From Butyricicoccus pullicaecorum (lineage in GTDB: Bacteria; Bacillota; Clostridia; Oscillospirales; Butyricicoccaceae): DNA of 64,000 bases. The stretch is taken from positions 124,001-188,000 of the forward strand of contig JAGZIY010000001.1 of assembly GCA_018365995.1 (NCBI GenBank), given 5' to 3'. This document shows, piece after piece, positions 31,800 through 41,045 of this stretch. The notes beneath the pieces were generated by a model. It had not been told where the DNA came from, made no database searches, and worked only from the letters and a program-made list of their open reading frames with translations. Every line of letters starts with the position of its first letter. Position 1 is the first letter of the stretch. Made by a program: the position numbers and the translations under genes.

Positions 31800-32689
31800 A
31801 AAGTAAATCTGCCCTACGGTTATGCCTGTCACTTTTTGTCTGCTTCGCGCTTTTGATAGGTGCTGATGCGTTTCTTCCAGACATGCTGACGCTATATCCG
31901 GAATGGTTTGCACTGCTCTTTGATGCGGCGGCAATGATGTTCCCGATTGTACTGCTGCATTTTCTGATGCCTAAAAAAGAGGTGTTTCGTCCAAAACTAA
32001 AGCCTGCAAATTTCACAGCGGAACGGGTCTCCTTTACGGTTTGTATCGGCTTATTTGCTGCCTGTATTCGGTTTTTTATTGATTATCTGGTTTATCGTAT
32101 CCAGCATACAGATAGTCTCTCTTTGCGCTTTGCAATATTAGATATTCCGTTCGGGAATGCGGTTTCAATGGTCACGCTCCTTGCCGTGATTGTACTGCCT
32201 GCGTTCTTTGAAGGGCTGTATTTACGTGGATACATCCAGACTTTCCTAAGTGAATATATCAGCACACGTCCGGTTTTAATCGTTATGTCCTGTGTGACAG
32301 CCATGCTGTATGGTTCCTTATCTCAGTTTTTGGGTGCATTGCTGTTTTCATTCTTTTTAAGCTGGCTTACATTTTCTTTCGGCTCATTCTGGTACAGTGT
32401 CATTGCACAGGCAGCAGCGACCGCACTTTATCTGTTCTTCGATTGGCTGCTTCAGGAGTTTACCATATATGGCATATTGCGTACATTGCCTTCTTGTGCA
32501 CTGCTTTTAGCATTGTTTTTCTTGTATATGGCATTGCGCACCGCAGAACGGCTTTCACTCCGACAGGCTTTTAAAAAATTACATTATGTACAACATAGTG
32601 ATTATTCGTTGAGCAAATTTGCAGGAAATGCGGCTACACTGGCATTTTTGTTTGTATTTATTGCAAAGGCACTCATCGGTATTGTTTGA
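31796..32689 (+). CDS. CPBP/Abi-type membrane protein, degenerate
   Basis: The 297-residue protein has about eight helices. The segment FFEGLYLRGYIQ near residue 140 resembles the EExxxRxxxQ motif of CPBP intramembrane proteases, but the first Glu is Phe, and the expected second motif with histidine (FxxxH) is AMLYGSLS here. It is therefore probably a non-catalytic relative. Its ATGA overlap with the folate gene and closeness to mltG suggest an operon. The function is unknown. Confidence 0.6.
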   Translation: MKSKSALRLCLSLFVCFALLIGADAFLPDMLTLYPEWFALLFDAAAMMFPIVLLHFLMPKKEVFRPKLKPANFTAERVSFTVCIGLFAACIRFFIDYLVYRIQHTDSLSLRFAILDIPFGNAVSMVTLLAVIVLPAFFEGLYLRGYIQTFLSEYISTRPVLIVMSCVTAMLYGSLSQFLGALLFSFFLSWLTFSFGSFWYSVIAQAAATALYLFFDWLLQEFTIYGILRTLPSCALLLALFFLYMALRTAERLSLRQAFKKLHYVQHSDYSLSKFAGNAATLAFLFVFIAKALIGIV

Positions 32690-32702
32690 CTGAGGTATTA
32701 CC

Positions 32703-34088
32703 ATGGAAAATCGTCATTACACACCCAAACATTCGGATAAGACAGGTTCTGTTAAGCGCACACCAGAGTCTGCAAGGCGTACCAGCTCGACTTCTGCAAC
32801 ATCCAGACCGACAACGCCGAGGAGAACAGGGTCATATCCAACTCCTCCCACAACAGGGACGACCCGCAGACCCTCTGCCGCACGTCCAACACAGAGCACT
32901 ACACCACCGTCGCGTAGTTCGCGGACAGATTCTTCGCGTGCATCAGAATCTGTCAAAAGAAGTGCGCCTGCCAAAAGAGAAGCGTCGATCCAAAGGGAAC
33001 AGAGAAAAGGGAGCGGCGAAAAAAAGCCGCCGCAAAAGAGTGGATGCGCCCTTGCATCTTTGTATTTTATCTGTATTTTAGGAATTTCGGTATGTCTTGC
33101 ACTGGTATTGATTTTTTCGGCAAACGATGTATTGGCGCTTGTGAAACCGGATACAGAAATCGAAGTTGTGATTACAGAAGATACCACGGTGAAAGAGGTA
33201 AGCAAACAGCTTGATGAAAGCGGTGTTGTCAATTATGGCATACTTTTCAAGATATTCAATGCAGTGAAAGGAGACGGGGAAACGATTGTCTCTGCCGGAA
33301 CCTATACACTCAATCCCACCATGGATTATGGTCAGATTTTACGCGCTATGACCAAAACGACCTCCACCACATCGGTAAAGGTTACCATTCCAGAGGGCTA
33401 TACCACAAGTCAAATTCGCCAAACTCTGTTGGAAAAGCATGTAACATCTCCAGCATTGCTGGATAACGCACTCAATGCCTATCCGTTTAAGCATAAATTT
33501 TTACAAGACCTCAAACCGCCAAAGGCAAACTGGCTCGAAGGGTATTTGTTTCCAGATACCTATGAGTTTATTCAGGACAGCAAACAGCCGGTGCATGAGG
33601 TCATCAATGTGATGCTTAATAACTTTGATAAGAAGTATGATAAGCAGATTCAGGCAGGTGCAGAAGAACTGGGGCTTAGCACCCATGAGGTTGTGATCAT
33701 TGCGTCACTTATTGAGCGTGAGGCAAAAGAAAGTGATGAATTTGCCAAAATTTCTGGTGTTATTCACAATCGTCTGAATAATAAAGAACAATTTCCTCAT
33801 TTGCAGATTGATGCAGCGCTGCAATATGCCGTGGGACATAACAACAGGCTGACAGATGCAGATAAGCAGCTTGACAGTCCCTATAACCTGTATCTGCATG
33901 AGGGATTGCCTCCCGGACCTATTTGTAACCCCGGTTATAATGCGCTTTATGCCGCGACCCACCCAGAGAAACATGACTATTATTATTATGTTGCGATGCC
34001 GGATGGCACACATCTCTTTGCCAAGAGCAACAGTCAGCACAATAAGAACCGTGCCAAAGCGGAAAAGGCTTGGGAAGAGCAATCCTAA
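32703..34088 (+). CDS. mltG: Endolytic murein transglycosylase MltG
   Basis: The 461-residue protein has an unusual N-terminal cytoplasmic tail of about 110 residues rich in Ser, Thr, Pro and Arg, then one membrane helix (about 116-140) and an extracellular YceG domain: VVITEDTTVKEVSKQLDESG (LysM-like part), VTIPEGYT, NWLEGYLFPDTY, the catalytic region IIASLIEREA, GVIHNRLNN, LQIDAALQY and SPYNLYLHEGLPPGPICNPG. MltG cuts nascent glycan strands during peptidoglycan synthesis. Confidence 0.92.
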   Translation: MENRHYTPKHSDKTGSVKRTPESARRTSSTSATSRPTTPRRTGSYPTPPTTGTTRRPSAARPTQSTTPPSRSSRTDSSRASESVKRSAPAKREASIQREQRKGSGEKKPPQKSGCALASLYFICILGISVCLALVLIFSANDVLALVKPDTEIEVVITEDTTVKEVSKQLDESGVVNYGILFKIFNAVKGDGETIVSAGTYTLNPTMDYGQILRAMTKTTSTTSVKVTIPEGYTTSQIRQTLLEKHVTSPALLDNALNAYPFKHKFLQDLKPPKANWLEGYLFPDTYEFIQDSKQPVHEVINVMLNNFDKKYDKQIQAGAEELGLSTHEVVIIASLIEREAKESDEFAKISGVIHNRLNNKEQFPHLQIDAALQYAVGHNNRLTDADKQLDSPYNLYLHEGLPPGPICNPGYNALYAATHPEKHDYYYYVAMPDGTHLFAKSNSQHNKNRAKAEKAWEEQS

Positions 34089-34132
34089 TGATATCTGGAA
34101 ACAACAAATAAAGATTTGAATGGAGATTCCTT

Positions 34133-35356
34133 GTGTTAAAAAAACCTGAAATTTTATCGCCGGCTGGCGATTTGGAAAAACTAAAATATGCAATTGCATA
34201 CGGAGCAGATGCTGTCTATCTCGCAGGACAGTCTTTCGGTATGCGTGCTGCTGCTTCCAATTTTAACGAAGCACAAATGCGTGAAGGCATTGCTTACGCC
34301 CACGCACGTGGGGTCAAGTGCTATATTACGGTCAATATCATTCCATCAAACGAGGACCTTGCAGCATTGCCCGCCTATTTGGAGCAGATTCAAGACTGTG
34401 GTGCCGATGCGCTCATTGCAGCAGATGTAAGCGTTGTGTCTATGGCAAAACGATATGCACCGCGTGTTCCGCTGCATATCAGTACACAAACCAGTATCCT
34501 AAGCTATGAAGCTGCAAATTTCTGGGCAGAGCAGGGGGCAGAACGTATTGTACTGGCACGTGAGTTGACGCTCTCAGATATCGCTGAGATTCGCGCACGT
34601 ACGCCGAAGGAATTGCAGCTGGAAGCCTTTGTTCATGGTGCAATGTGTATTTCCTACTCTGGTCGCTGCCTGATTTCTCAATATATGACCGGACGTGATG
34701 CAAACCATGGCGCATGTGCACAGCCTTGCCGCTGGAAATATTCTTTGGTAGAGGAAAAGCGCCCGGGAGAATATTTCCCCGTGGAAGAGGATGAACGTGG
34801 TACGTATCTCTATAATTCCAAGGATTTGTGCATGATTGACCATATTCCTGAGTTGGTTTCGGCAGGAATCGACTCTTTCAAAATCGAGGGGCGTAATAAG
34901 ACCGCTTATTATGCCGCAGGCATTACCTCAGCATATCGCCGCGCAGTCGATGCGTATTGCAAAAATCCAGATGGATTTATCTTGCCAAAGGATATTCATG
35001 ATGAAATTGGTAAGGTCAGCCATAGAAACTATTACACAGGCTTTTATTTTGGTTCAGAAGAAAATGGGCAGTATTATGAGGATAGCCAGTATATCCGTGA
35101 CTGGGAAGTGACCGGACTGCTTGCAGAAGCAGAGACAAATGGAGGCGCTGTTTTTACACTGAAAAACCGATTCTATTTGGGTGATACCTTAGAACTGGTA
35201 CAGCCGGGAAAGGCGCCTTATGTCTTTACCGCAGACAAGGTGACCGATGACACCGGCAATATTCTGGAAATGGTGCATCATCCGGAAATGCGTTTCCGGT
35301 TGGAGTTCCCTTTTGAAGTGGAGCCATTTGCCATCTTGAGAAAAGAACGTAAATAA
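34133..35356 (+). CDS. Peptidase U32 family protein (TrhP-like)
   Basis: GTG start at 34133 with ATGGAGA upstream. The 407-residue protein has KPEILSPAGDLEKLKYAIAYGADAVYL, STQTSILSYEAANFW, and the U32 signature EAFVHGAMCISYSGRCLIS with HGACAQPCRW, whose four cysteines may bind an Fe-S cluster or metal. Characterised bacterial relatives (TrhP/RlhA) hydroxylate tRNA or rRNA uridines or cytidines using prephenate; others were called collagenases. The tRNA-modifying role is the more likely. Confidence 0.88.
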   Translation: MLKKPEILSPAGDLEKLKYAIAYGADAVYLAGQSFGMRAAASNFNEAQMREGIAYAHARGVKCYITVNIIPSNEDLAALPAYLEQIQDCGADALIAADVSVVSMAKRYAPRVPLHISTQTSILSYEAANFWAEQGAERIVLARELTLSDIAEIRARTPKELQLEAFVHGAMCISYSGRCLISQYMTGRDANHGACAQPCRWKYSLVEEKRPGEYFPVEEDERGTYLYNSKDLCMIDHIPELVSAGIDSFKIEGRNKTAYYAAGITSAYRRAVDAYCKNPDGFILPKDIHDEIGKVSHRNYYTGFYFGSEENGQYYEDSQYIRDWEVTGLLAEAETNGGAVFTLKNRFYLGDTLELVQPGKAPYVFTADKVTDDTGNILEMVHHPEMRFRLEFPFEVEPFAILRKERK

Positions 35357-35377
35357 ACATTTTGCATCACTAGATGA

Positions 35378-35405
35378 TTGACAAATTCCGAGAATATGAT
35401 ACAAT
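35378..35405 (+). promoter_or_regulatory. Promoter of the alaS T-box operon
   Basis: TTGACA (35378-35383), 16 bases, TACAAT (35400-35405). Confidence 0.78.
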
Positions 35406-35419
35406 AGCTATGGAATATT

Positions 35420-35657
35420 GTATATGTGCAATGAAGGATCGAGTGATGCCGAACAGCCGACAGAGAGAAGGGAATGGTGGAAGCCCTTTGGTGATGGCGG
35501 ATCACAGCTAGTCCGGAGCAATTTTGGGAAACCAAAACGTAGTTGCTGCGTTAAAGCAAGCCTGAGATGCCATAAATATCTTATGGAAAACTAGGGTGGT
35601 ACCGTGAAAGTATTGACAGCTTTCGCCCCTAAATTGGGGTGAAAGCTGTTTCTTTTT
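35420..35657 (+). ncRNA. T-box leader, alanine specific
   Basis: The leader shows GAGAAGGGAATGGTGG and the stem I elements, a candidate specifier GCT at 35507-35509 in CACA-GCT-AGTCC, and the T-box CTAGGGTGGTACCGTG (35591-35606). A terminator with TTTCTTTTT end follows at 35615-35657 (GACAGCTTTCGCCCC pairs with GGGGTGAAAGCTGT). GCU codes for alanine and alaS follows 42 bases later. Confidence 0.9.
35615..35657 (+). terminator. T-box terminator stem before alaS
   Basis: ACAGCTTTCGCCCC and GGGGTGAAAGCTGT around TAAATT, then TTTCTTTTT. Confidence 0.88.
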
Positions 35658-35698
35658 ATACGGTTTAATTTGATTTTTATTTTTGGAGGAATTTATTT

Positions 35699-38347
35699 AT
35701 GCAGTACAGAGGCTTAAATGAGCTTCGAGAGATGTATCTCTCATTTTTTGAGAGCAAGCAGCACCTGCGTCTGCCCAGCTTTTCGCTGATCCCACAGAAT
35801 GACGCTTCTCTTTTGCTCATCAATTCTGGTATGGCACCGATGAAGCCTTTCTTTACCGGAGAGCAGGAGCCACCGCGCCATCGTGTGACAACCTGCCAAA
35901 AGTGTATTCGCACCGGCGATATTGAGAATGTTGGCAAGACTGCACGTCATGGCACATATTTTGAAATGCTGGGAAACTTCTCTTTTGGAGATTACTTCAA
36001 ACAGGAAGCCATTCATTGGAGTTGGGAATTTTTGACCTCTCCGGAATGGGTCGGTATCGATCCAGACCGCCTGTACCCATCTATTTATGAGGAAGACGAG
36101 GAAGCGTTCGAAATCTGGAACAAAGAAATTGGTATTCCGGCAGAACGTATTTTCCGTTTTGGTAAGGCGGATAATTTCTGGGAGCATGGCTCTGGTCCAT
36201 GTGGTCCATGCTCTGAAATTTATTACGACCGTGGAGAGGAATACGGCTGTCATAAGCCGGGCTGTACAGTTGGATGTGATTGTGACCGCTATATGGAGGT
36301 CTGGAACAACGTATTTTCACAGTTTAATAACGATGGTCAGGGACATTATACCGAGCTCAAACAGAAAAATATTGATACAGGTATGGGACTTGAGCGTCTT
36401 GCCTGCGTTGTGCAGGGTGTTGGATCGCTGTTCGAGGTAGACACTGTACGCAATATCATGAAGCATATTGAGCGCATCGCAAATGTAACCTATCATCAGG
36501 ACGAAAAGGCTGATATTTCTCTGCGTGTCATTACCGACCATATCCGTTCTACGGCGATGATGGTTTGTGACGGCGTTATCCCATCGAATGAGGGACGCGG
36601 TTATGTGCTGCGCCGCCTGCTGCGCCGTGCTGCTCGTCACGGCAAACTGCTGGGTATCAATCGTCCATTCTTAAACGAAGTGCTGGATACTGTCATTGCG
36701 GAGAACAAGGGACATTATCCAGAGCTTGCGCAGAAGAGTGACTATATTCATAAGGTCATCGAGATGGAGGAAGCACGCTTTGCTGCAACCATTGACAGTG
36801 GCTTGTCTATTTTGAATGAAATGGTAGAGGCGGTCAAGGCGGAGGGGAAAACAGAACTTCCCGCTTGCGATACCTTTAAGCTATATGACACTTATGGATT
36901 CCCCATTGACCTAACACTGGAAATTTTGGAGGAGCAGGGATTGACCACCGACCGTGCAGGCTTTGACGAACTCATGAATGAGCAGCGAATCCGTGCACGC
37001 GAAGATCGCAAGAAGATGGGAGATCTCGGCTGGGCATCTGAGGATCTTGGGCTGGATAAGTCTATTAAGACCCGTTTTGACGGCTATTCCGCATACGAGG
37101 AGCAGGCAACCGTTCTTGCAATCGTGGCAGGTGGAGAGGTTGCCGGTTCTGCGCAGGCAGGAGATTCGGTTACCATCGTACTCGATCATACACCGTTCTA
37201 TGCAGAAATGGGTGGTCAGGTTGCGGATTATGGTACGCTCAGTGATGATAAAGGCATGTTGGTGCATATTTCAAATGTGCAAAAGACCAAGGACGGCAAG
37301 TTTATGCACATCGGCGTTGTAAAATCCGGTGTGATTTCGGTAGATGATGTTGTCGTTGCTGCCATTGATAAGGAACGTCGACAGGCGATTGCGCGCTCCC
37401 ATACAGCAACCCACCTGTTGCAGCAGGCACTGCGTATGGTTTTGGGCACTCATGTTGAGCAGGCTGGTTCCTATACCGATGCAGACCATGTGCGTTTTGA
37501 CTTTACGCATTTTGCAGCTGTCACGCCGCAGGAGATGATGCAGATTGAGGATATTGTCAATGAGGCAATCTTTGCGGCATATCCGGTTATCACCGAGGAA
37601 ATGCCGATTGATGAGGCAAAGAAGCGCGGTGCAATGGCTTTGTTCGGTGAAAAATACGGCACGACTGTACGTGTTGTACAGGCTGGCGATTTCTCCATTG
37701 AGTTGTGTGGTGGTACACATCTGACCAATACGGCACAGGCAGGGCTGTTCAAGATCATTTCAGAGAGCTCGGTTGCCGCAGGTGTGCGCCGTATCGAAGC
37801 GCTCACCGGTAAAGGTGTTTTGAAGTTCTTGCAAGAAAAGCAAGATGTGCTGACGGAAGCATCTAAGGCACTGAAAACGACGCCGAATGATATTTTGAAT
37901 AAGGTTGAGCAGCTTCAGGGTGAGGTTCGTGAGGCCACAAAGCAGGTAGAAAAGTTGAGTGCCCAGATTGCAAGCATACAAATGACCGATTTGTTCAACC
38001 TATCTCGTGATATCAAGGGTGTGAATGTCATTGCAGTCAAGCTGTCCGACGTGACCGCTGATATGATGCGTATGATGGGTGACCAGATCAAGGAACAGGA
38101 ACCTAAGACCGTTGCGGTTCTATCTACGGTATCCGACGGCAAGATTCAGTTCCTTTGCGTTTGCGGCAAGGAAGCTGTGAAGAGCGGTGCTCATGCAGGC
38201 AAAATTGTGAAGGAAGTCGCAAAGATGTGCGGCGGCGGCGGCGGCGGACGTCCAGATAATGCAACCGCTGGCGGTAAAGACCCGTCCAAGCTGGAGGAAG
38301 CACTGGAGGCTGTCAACAATATTGTAGATGCACAACTTGGTGAATAA
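35699..38347 (+). CDS. alaS: Alanyl-tRNA synthetase
   Basis: The 882-residue class II synthetase has LREMYLSFFESKQH at the start, SLLLINSGMAPMKPFF, the motif 2 region RVTTCQKCIRTGDIENVG, WNNVFSQFN and GMGLERLACVVQG. The editing domain has HTATHLLQQALR and the zinc-binding ELCGGTHL; the C-terminal C-Ala domain has MCGGGGGGRPDNATAGGKDP. GGAGGAA precedes the ATG. Uncharged tRNA-Ala should raise its expression through the T-box. The HIT gene 24 bases downstream probably shares the transcript. Confidence 0.97.
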   Translation: MQYRGLNELREMYLSFFESKQHLRLPSFSLIPQNDASLLLINSGMAPMKPFFTGEQEPPRHRVTTCQKCIRTGDIENVGKTARHGTYFEMLGNFSFGDYFKQEAIHWSWEFLTSPEWVGIDPDRLYPSIYEEDEEAFEIWNKEIGIPAERIFRFGKADNFWEHGSGPCGPCSEIYYDRGEEYGCHKPGCTVGCDCDRYMEVWNNVFSQFNNDGQGHYTELKQKNIDTGMGLERLACVVQGVGSLFEVDTVRNIMKHIERIANVTYHQDEKADISLRVITDHIRSTAMMVCDGVIPSNEGRGYVLRRLLRRAARHGKLLGINRPFLNEVLDTVIAENKGHYPELAQKSDYIHKVIEMEEARFAATIDSGLSILNEMVEAVKAEGKTELPACDTFKLYDTYGFPIDLTLEILEEQGLTTDRAGFDELMNEQRIRAREDRKKMGDLGWASEDLGLDKSIKTRFDGYSAYEEQATVLAIVAGGEVAGSAQAGDSVTIVLDHTPFYAEMGGQVADYGTLSDDKGMLVHISNVQKTKDGKFMHIGVVKSGVISVDDVVVAAIDKERRQAIARSHTATHLLQQALRMVLGTHVEQAGSYTDADHVRFDFTHFAAVTPQEMMQIEDIVNEAIFAAYPVITEEMPIDEAKKRGAMALFGEKYGTTVRVVQAGDFSIELCGGTHLTNTAQAGLFKIISESSVAAGVRRIEALTGKGVLKFLQEKQDVLTEASKALKTTPNDILNKVEQLQGEVREATKQVEKLSAQIASIQMTDLFNLSRDIKGVNVIAVKLSDVTADMMRMMGDQIKEQEPKTVAVLSTVSDGKIQFLCVCGKEAVKSGAHAGKIVKEVAKMCGGGGGGRPDNATAGGKDPSKLEEALEAVNNIVDAQLGE

Positions 38348-38371
38348 ATAGTTGAACGGAGGGCGTTCGAT

Positions 38372-38710
38372 ATGCAGGATTGTTTGTTCTGTAAAATCGC
38401 AGGCGGAGAAATCCCATCAAAAAAGGTGTATGAAGATGATGTGTGCTATGCCTTTTATGATATCGACCCGCAGGCACCAATCCATTTTCTGGTGATTCCC
38501 AAACAGCATATTGCATCTGTTTCGGAGATCACAACAGAAAATCAGTCTGTTGTTGGTCACATTTTCTCTGTGATTGCAAAACTTAGCAAGGAATTGGGGT
38601 TGGAAAGCTATCGCGTGGTATCCAACATCGGAGAACAGGCGGGACAGTCTGTGTTCCATCTGCATTTTCATGTTTTGTCGGGACGCGATATGACTTGGCC
38701 GCCGGGCTAA
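38372..38710 (+). CDS. HIT family protein (HinT-like)
   Basis: This 112-residue protein has CLFCKIAGGEIPSKKVYEDD, two Cys in CLFCK that may bind zinc, and the histidine triad VFHLHFHVLSG. HinT enzymes hydrolyse nucleotide phosphoramidates, including aminoacyl-AMP. The place just after alaS fits a role in clearing aminoacyl-adenylates, though this is inference. Its stop is followed by a terminator. Confidence 0.92.
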   Translation: MQDCLFCKIAGGEIPSKKVYEDDVCYAFYDIDPQAPIHFLVIPKQHIASVSEITTENQSVVGHIFSVIAKLSKELGLESYRVVSNIGEQAGQSVFHLHFHVLSGRDMTWPPG

Positions 38711-38726
38711 TGGCAGGAAATTCTGG

Positions 38727-38755
38727 GAAGTGGCGAACAAAAATTCGCCACTTTT
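38727..38755 (+). terminator. Terminator after the HIT gene
   Basis: AAGTGGCGAA and TTCGCCACTT around CAAAAA, then TTT; 16 bases after the stop. Confidence 0.8.
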
Positions 38756-38779
38756 TCCTATTAAAAGGGAGTCGGGGAC

Positions 38780-41041
38780 ATGCGTCGTTTTCTATTTTCG
38801 TTTGCATTATTATTTGCAGCAGGACTCTTAGTGGTACTGATCAATCCGGAATGTGCAAAATTTTTGCTGCTCCATGCACCAACCTGTATTTGGATCGCTG
38901 TCTTGGCAATTCTCATTGCCCATTCGTTTCAAAGACCATTGACCGCGTGTATGATTGCAGGACTTGCGGCAGGAATTTTGTATACAGCAGGATATCAACA
39001 ACTTTTGGTACAGCCTATTCATCGACTGTCTGGAGAGACCATGATGGTTTCTGCCAAGGTTCGTTCGTATCCAGATGTGTATGAAAATAACCAGCGTGTC
39101 GAGGTCTCCATTCCCAACAATGTGCTAAATAGCTTTTATCCCAAATCAAATTTTTCTGCAATCGGATATTTGCCGTTGACAGAGGAACCACTAAAGCCCG
39201 GGGATACCTTTGAAGCATTGGTTTCTTTCTATGAACCAGATGTGCGGCAGGGCTTTGACCGCCAGCGTTATCAGATGGCAAATGGAAACTGGATTTCCTT
39301 TTCTATTTTGAAGAACCGGGAGACGAAAGAGCCAGCGCACTTTACTGTAACACATGCGGCAGAGGTTTCATGGTATGCGGTACCACAAAGCTGGAGCCTG
39401 ACACTAGGAGAGCGGATCTTGCAGCAATTCCCAGAACGGGAAGGTGGATTTTTATATTCTTTATTACTGGGAAATCGGAGTGCACTTGATGCAATCGATG
39501 CGCAAAATCTACAAAAGGCAGGATTGAGCCATATTATTGCGGTTTCAGGTATGCATCTTATGTTTCTGATTGGACTCATTCAGCGAATTTTTAGCCGCCG
39601 GATCGGTACTGTGCTTTCCTTTGCTGCAATTGTTCTGTTTATGCCCATGGCGGGTGGTTCACCGTCCATTCTCCGTGCTGGAATTATGGCAGCGCTTTCA
39701 GGTTTTGCGTTCTTGTTAGAACGGGAGAGTGATGCACAGACATCTCTTGGTGTGTCATTGTTGGTTTTGCTGTGTCTCAATCCCTATTCGATTTTTCATC
39801 TGAGTCTGCAACTATCTTTTCTATCTACTTTTGGTATTTTGTGCTATGCAAGCCGGTTAGAAGATAAGATGTTTCATAATATCTATGCAAAGACTTCAAA
39901 TCGTGCTTTGAAAAAGCTGAGTAAGGTGATTGGAGCGTCACTGGGCTGCTCTTTGTGCGCTATGATTTTTACAGCACCTGTTCTCATTTCTACCTTTGGT
40001 TATATTACACTGCTGTCTATTCCGGCAAATATTATCACATTGGGTGTCATCAGCCTGACCTTCAGTCTAGGTGTATTTTTCTGTCTGATTCCAATCAATA
40101 TGCCGTATTTAACCTCGGCGTTGACCGTCTTGAGCGACTTTATTTTAGATACCGCCCAAAAACTCGGAAAGCTGCATTGGGGAATCTTGTACTGGGAGGA
40201 AATGAGCGGAAAGATTGCCATTCTTGCAGTTCTTATACTGATTATCTTGCTGCTCATGCAAATCAAACCACGTCTGACCGTTTCCGTTTGTCTTTGTGTT
40301 TTGGCTGGAGCGGTAGGATATGCACATGTCCAGCATTGCAGCACAACGCGGGTCACGCTGCACGACGTTGGGGAAGGGCAGATGATTTCTGTTGCAGAGG
40401 GGTATGATACCTTCTCTTTGATCGATTGTGGCAGTGCTTTCAATCGCGATGGTGCAATTGTGCTGCAAGAAACGATGAATTGGTATGGATTTACCAAAAT
40501 TGATACGATGATCCTGACTGCCGTGGATAAGGCTCATGCACGCAACGCCGCACAAGTTTTGGAAACTATTCCCGTTGGGCACTTGATCATTCCCAATCAT
40601 CTCAAAGAAAATGATATGCTCTTGGCAGTTCAGCAGGCAGCTGACAAACATCATGTTCCTATAACCATTTGGGAAGATGCTGGAATTGCCCCAATTTCCA
40701 TTTCCGGCATTGCATCTGCGCAGATTGCTGGCGGTATCGAACGGAAACTGGGTGTACATTTACAGGACAGTGGCATAGATGTATGGATTTTACACAGCAT
40801 GACACAAAATATGCTTGCAAAACTGCTTTCTGAAACGCCGATTTCTGCAAAAGAAGTGATTTTGGCAAATCAGTTTCAAAAGCAGGAACTATTGGAAGAC
40901 GCGCTCAATGTTCTGAGACCACAAAAGATTCTTTTATCCTCTGGATATTCGTCTGCTCGAACGCTGTCCGGCGTACCGGTTGTATCTACGAAAGATTTGG
41001 GAGATATCGTCTGGAAAATTTCACATACAGAAGAAAGGTGA
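38780..41041 (+). CDS. comEC: ComEC/Rec2-type competence membrane protein, tail degenerate
   Basis: The 753-residue protein has an N-terminal membrane/OB region (DUF4131-like), the Competence domain with FLYSLLLGNRSALD, LSHIIAVSGMHLMFLIGLI and PSILRAGIMAALSG, and about ten helices in total. ComEC is the DNA channel of natural transformation. The C-terminal part (about 510-750) has the metallo-beta-lactamase fold start LHDVGEGQMISV and LIDCGSAF, but where HxDxDHxGG is expected near residue 580 it reads TAVDKAHARNA. The nuclease centre is thus lost or strongly altered. It is in an operon with holA. Confidence 0.87.
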   Translation: MRRFLFSFALLFAAGLLVVLINPECAKFLLLHAPTCIWIAVLAILIAHSFQRPLTACMIAGLAAGILYTAGYQQLLVQPIHRLSGETMMVSAKVRSYPDVYENNQRVEVSIPNNVLNSFYPKSNFSAIGYLPLTEEPLKPGDTFEALVSFYEPDVRQGFDRQRYQMANGNWISFSILKNRETKEPAHFTVTHAAEVSWYAVPQSWSLTLGERILQQFPEREGGFLYSLLLGNRSALDAIDAQNLQKAGLSHIIAVSGMHLMFLIGLIQRIFSRRIGTVLSFAAIVLFMPMAGGSPSILRAGIMAALSGFAFLLERESDAQTSLGVSLLVLLCLNPYSIFHLSLQLSFLSTFGILCYASRLEDKMFHNIYAKTSNRALKKLSKVIGASLGCSLCAMIFTAPVLISTFGYITLLSIPANIITLGVISLTFSLGVFFCLIPINMPYLTSALTVLSDFILDTAQKLGKLHWGILYWEEMSGKIAILAVLILIILLLMQIKPRLTVSVCLCVLAGAVGYAHVQHCSTTRVTLHDVGEGQMISVAEGYDTFSLIDCGSAFNRDGAIVLQETMNWYGFTKIDTMILTAVDKAHARNAAQVLETIPVGHLIIPNHLKENDMLLAVQQAADKHHVPITIWEDAGIAPISISGIASAQIAGGIERKLGVHLQDSGIDVWILHSMTQNMLAKLLSETPISAKEVILANQFQKQELLEDALNVLRPQKILLSSGYSSARTLSGVPVVSTKDLGDIVWKISHTEER

Positions 41042-41045
41042 TTGC

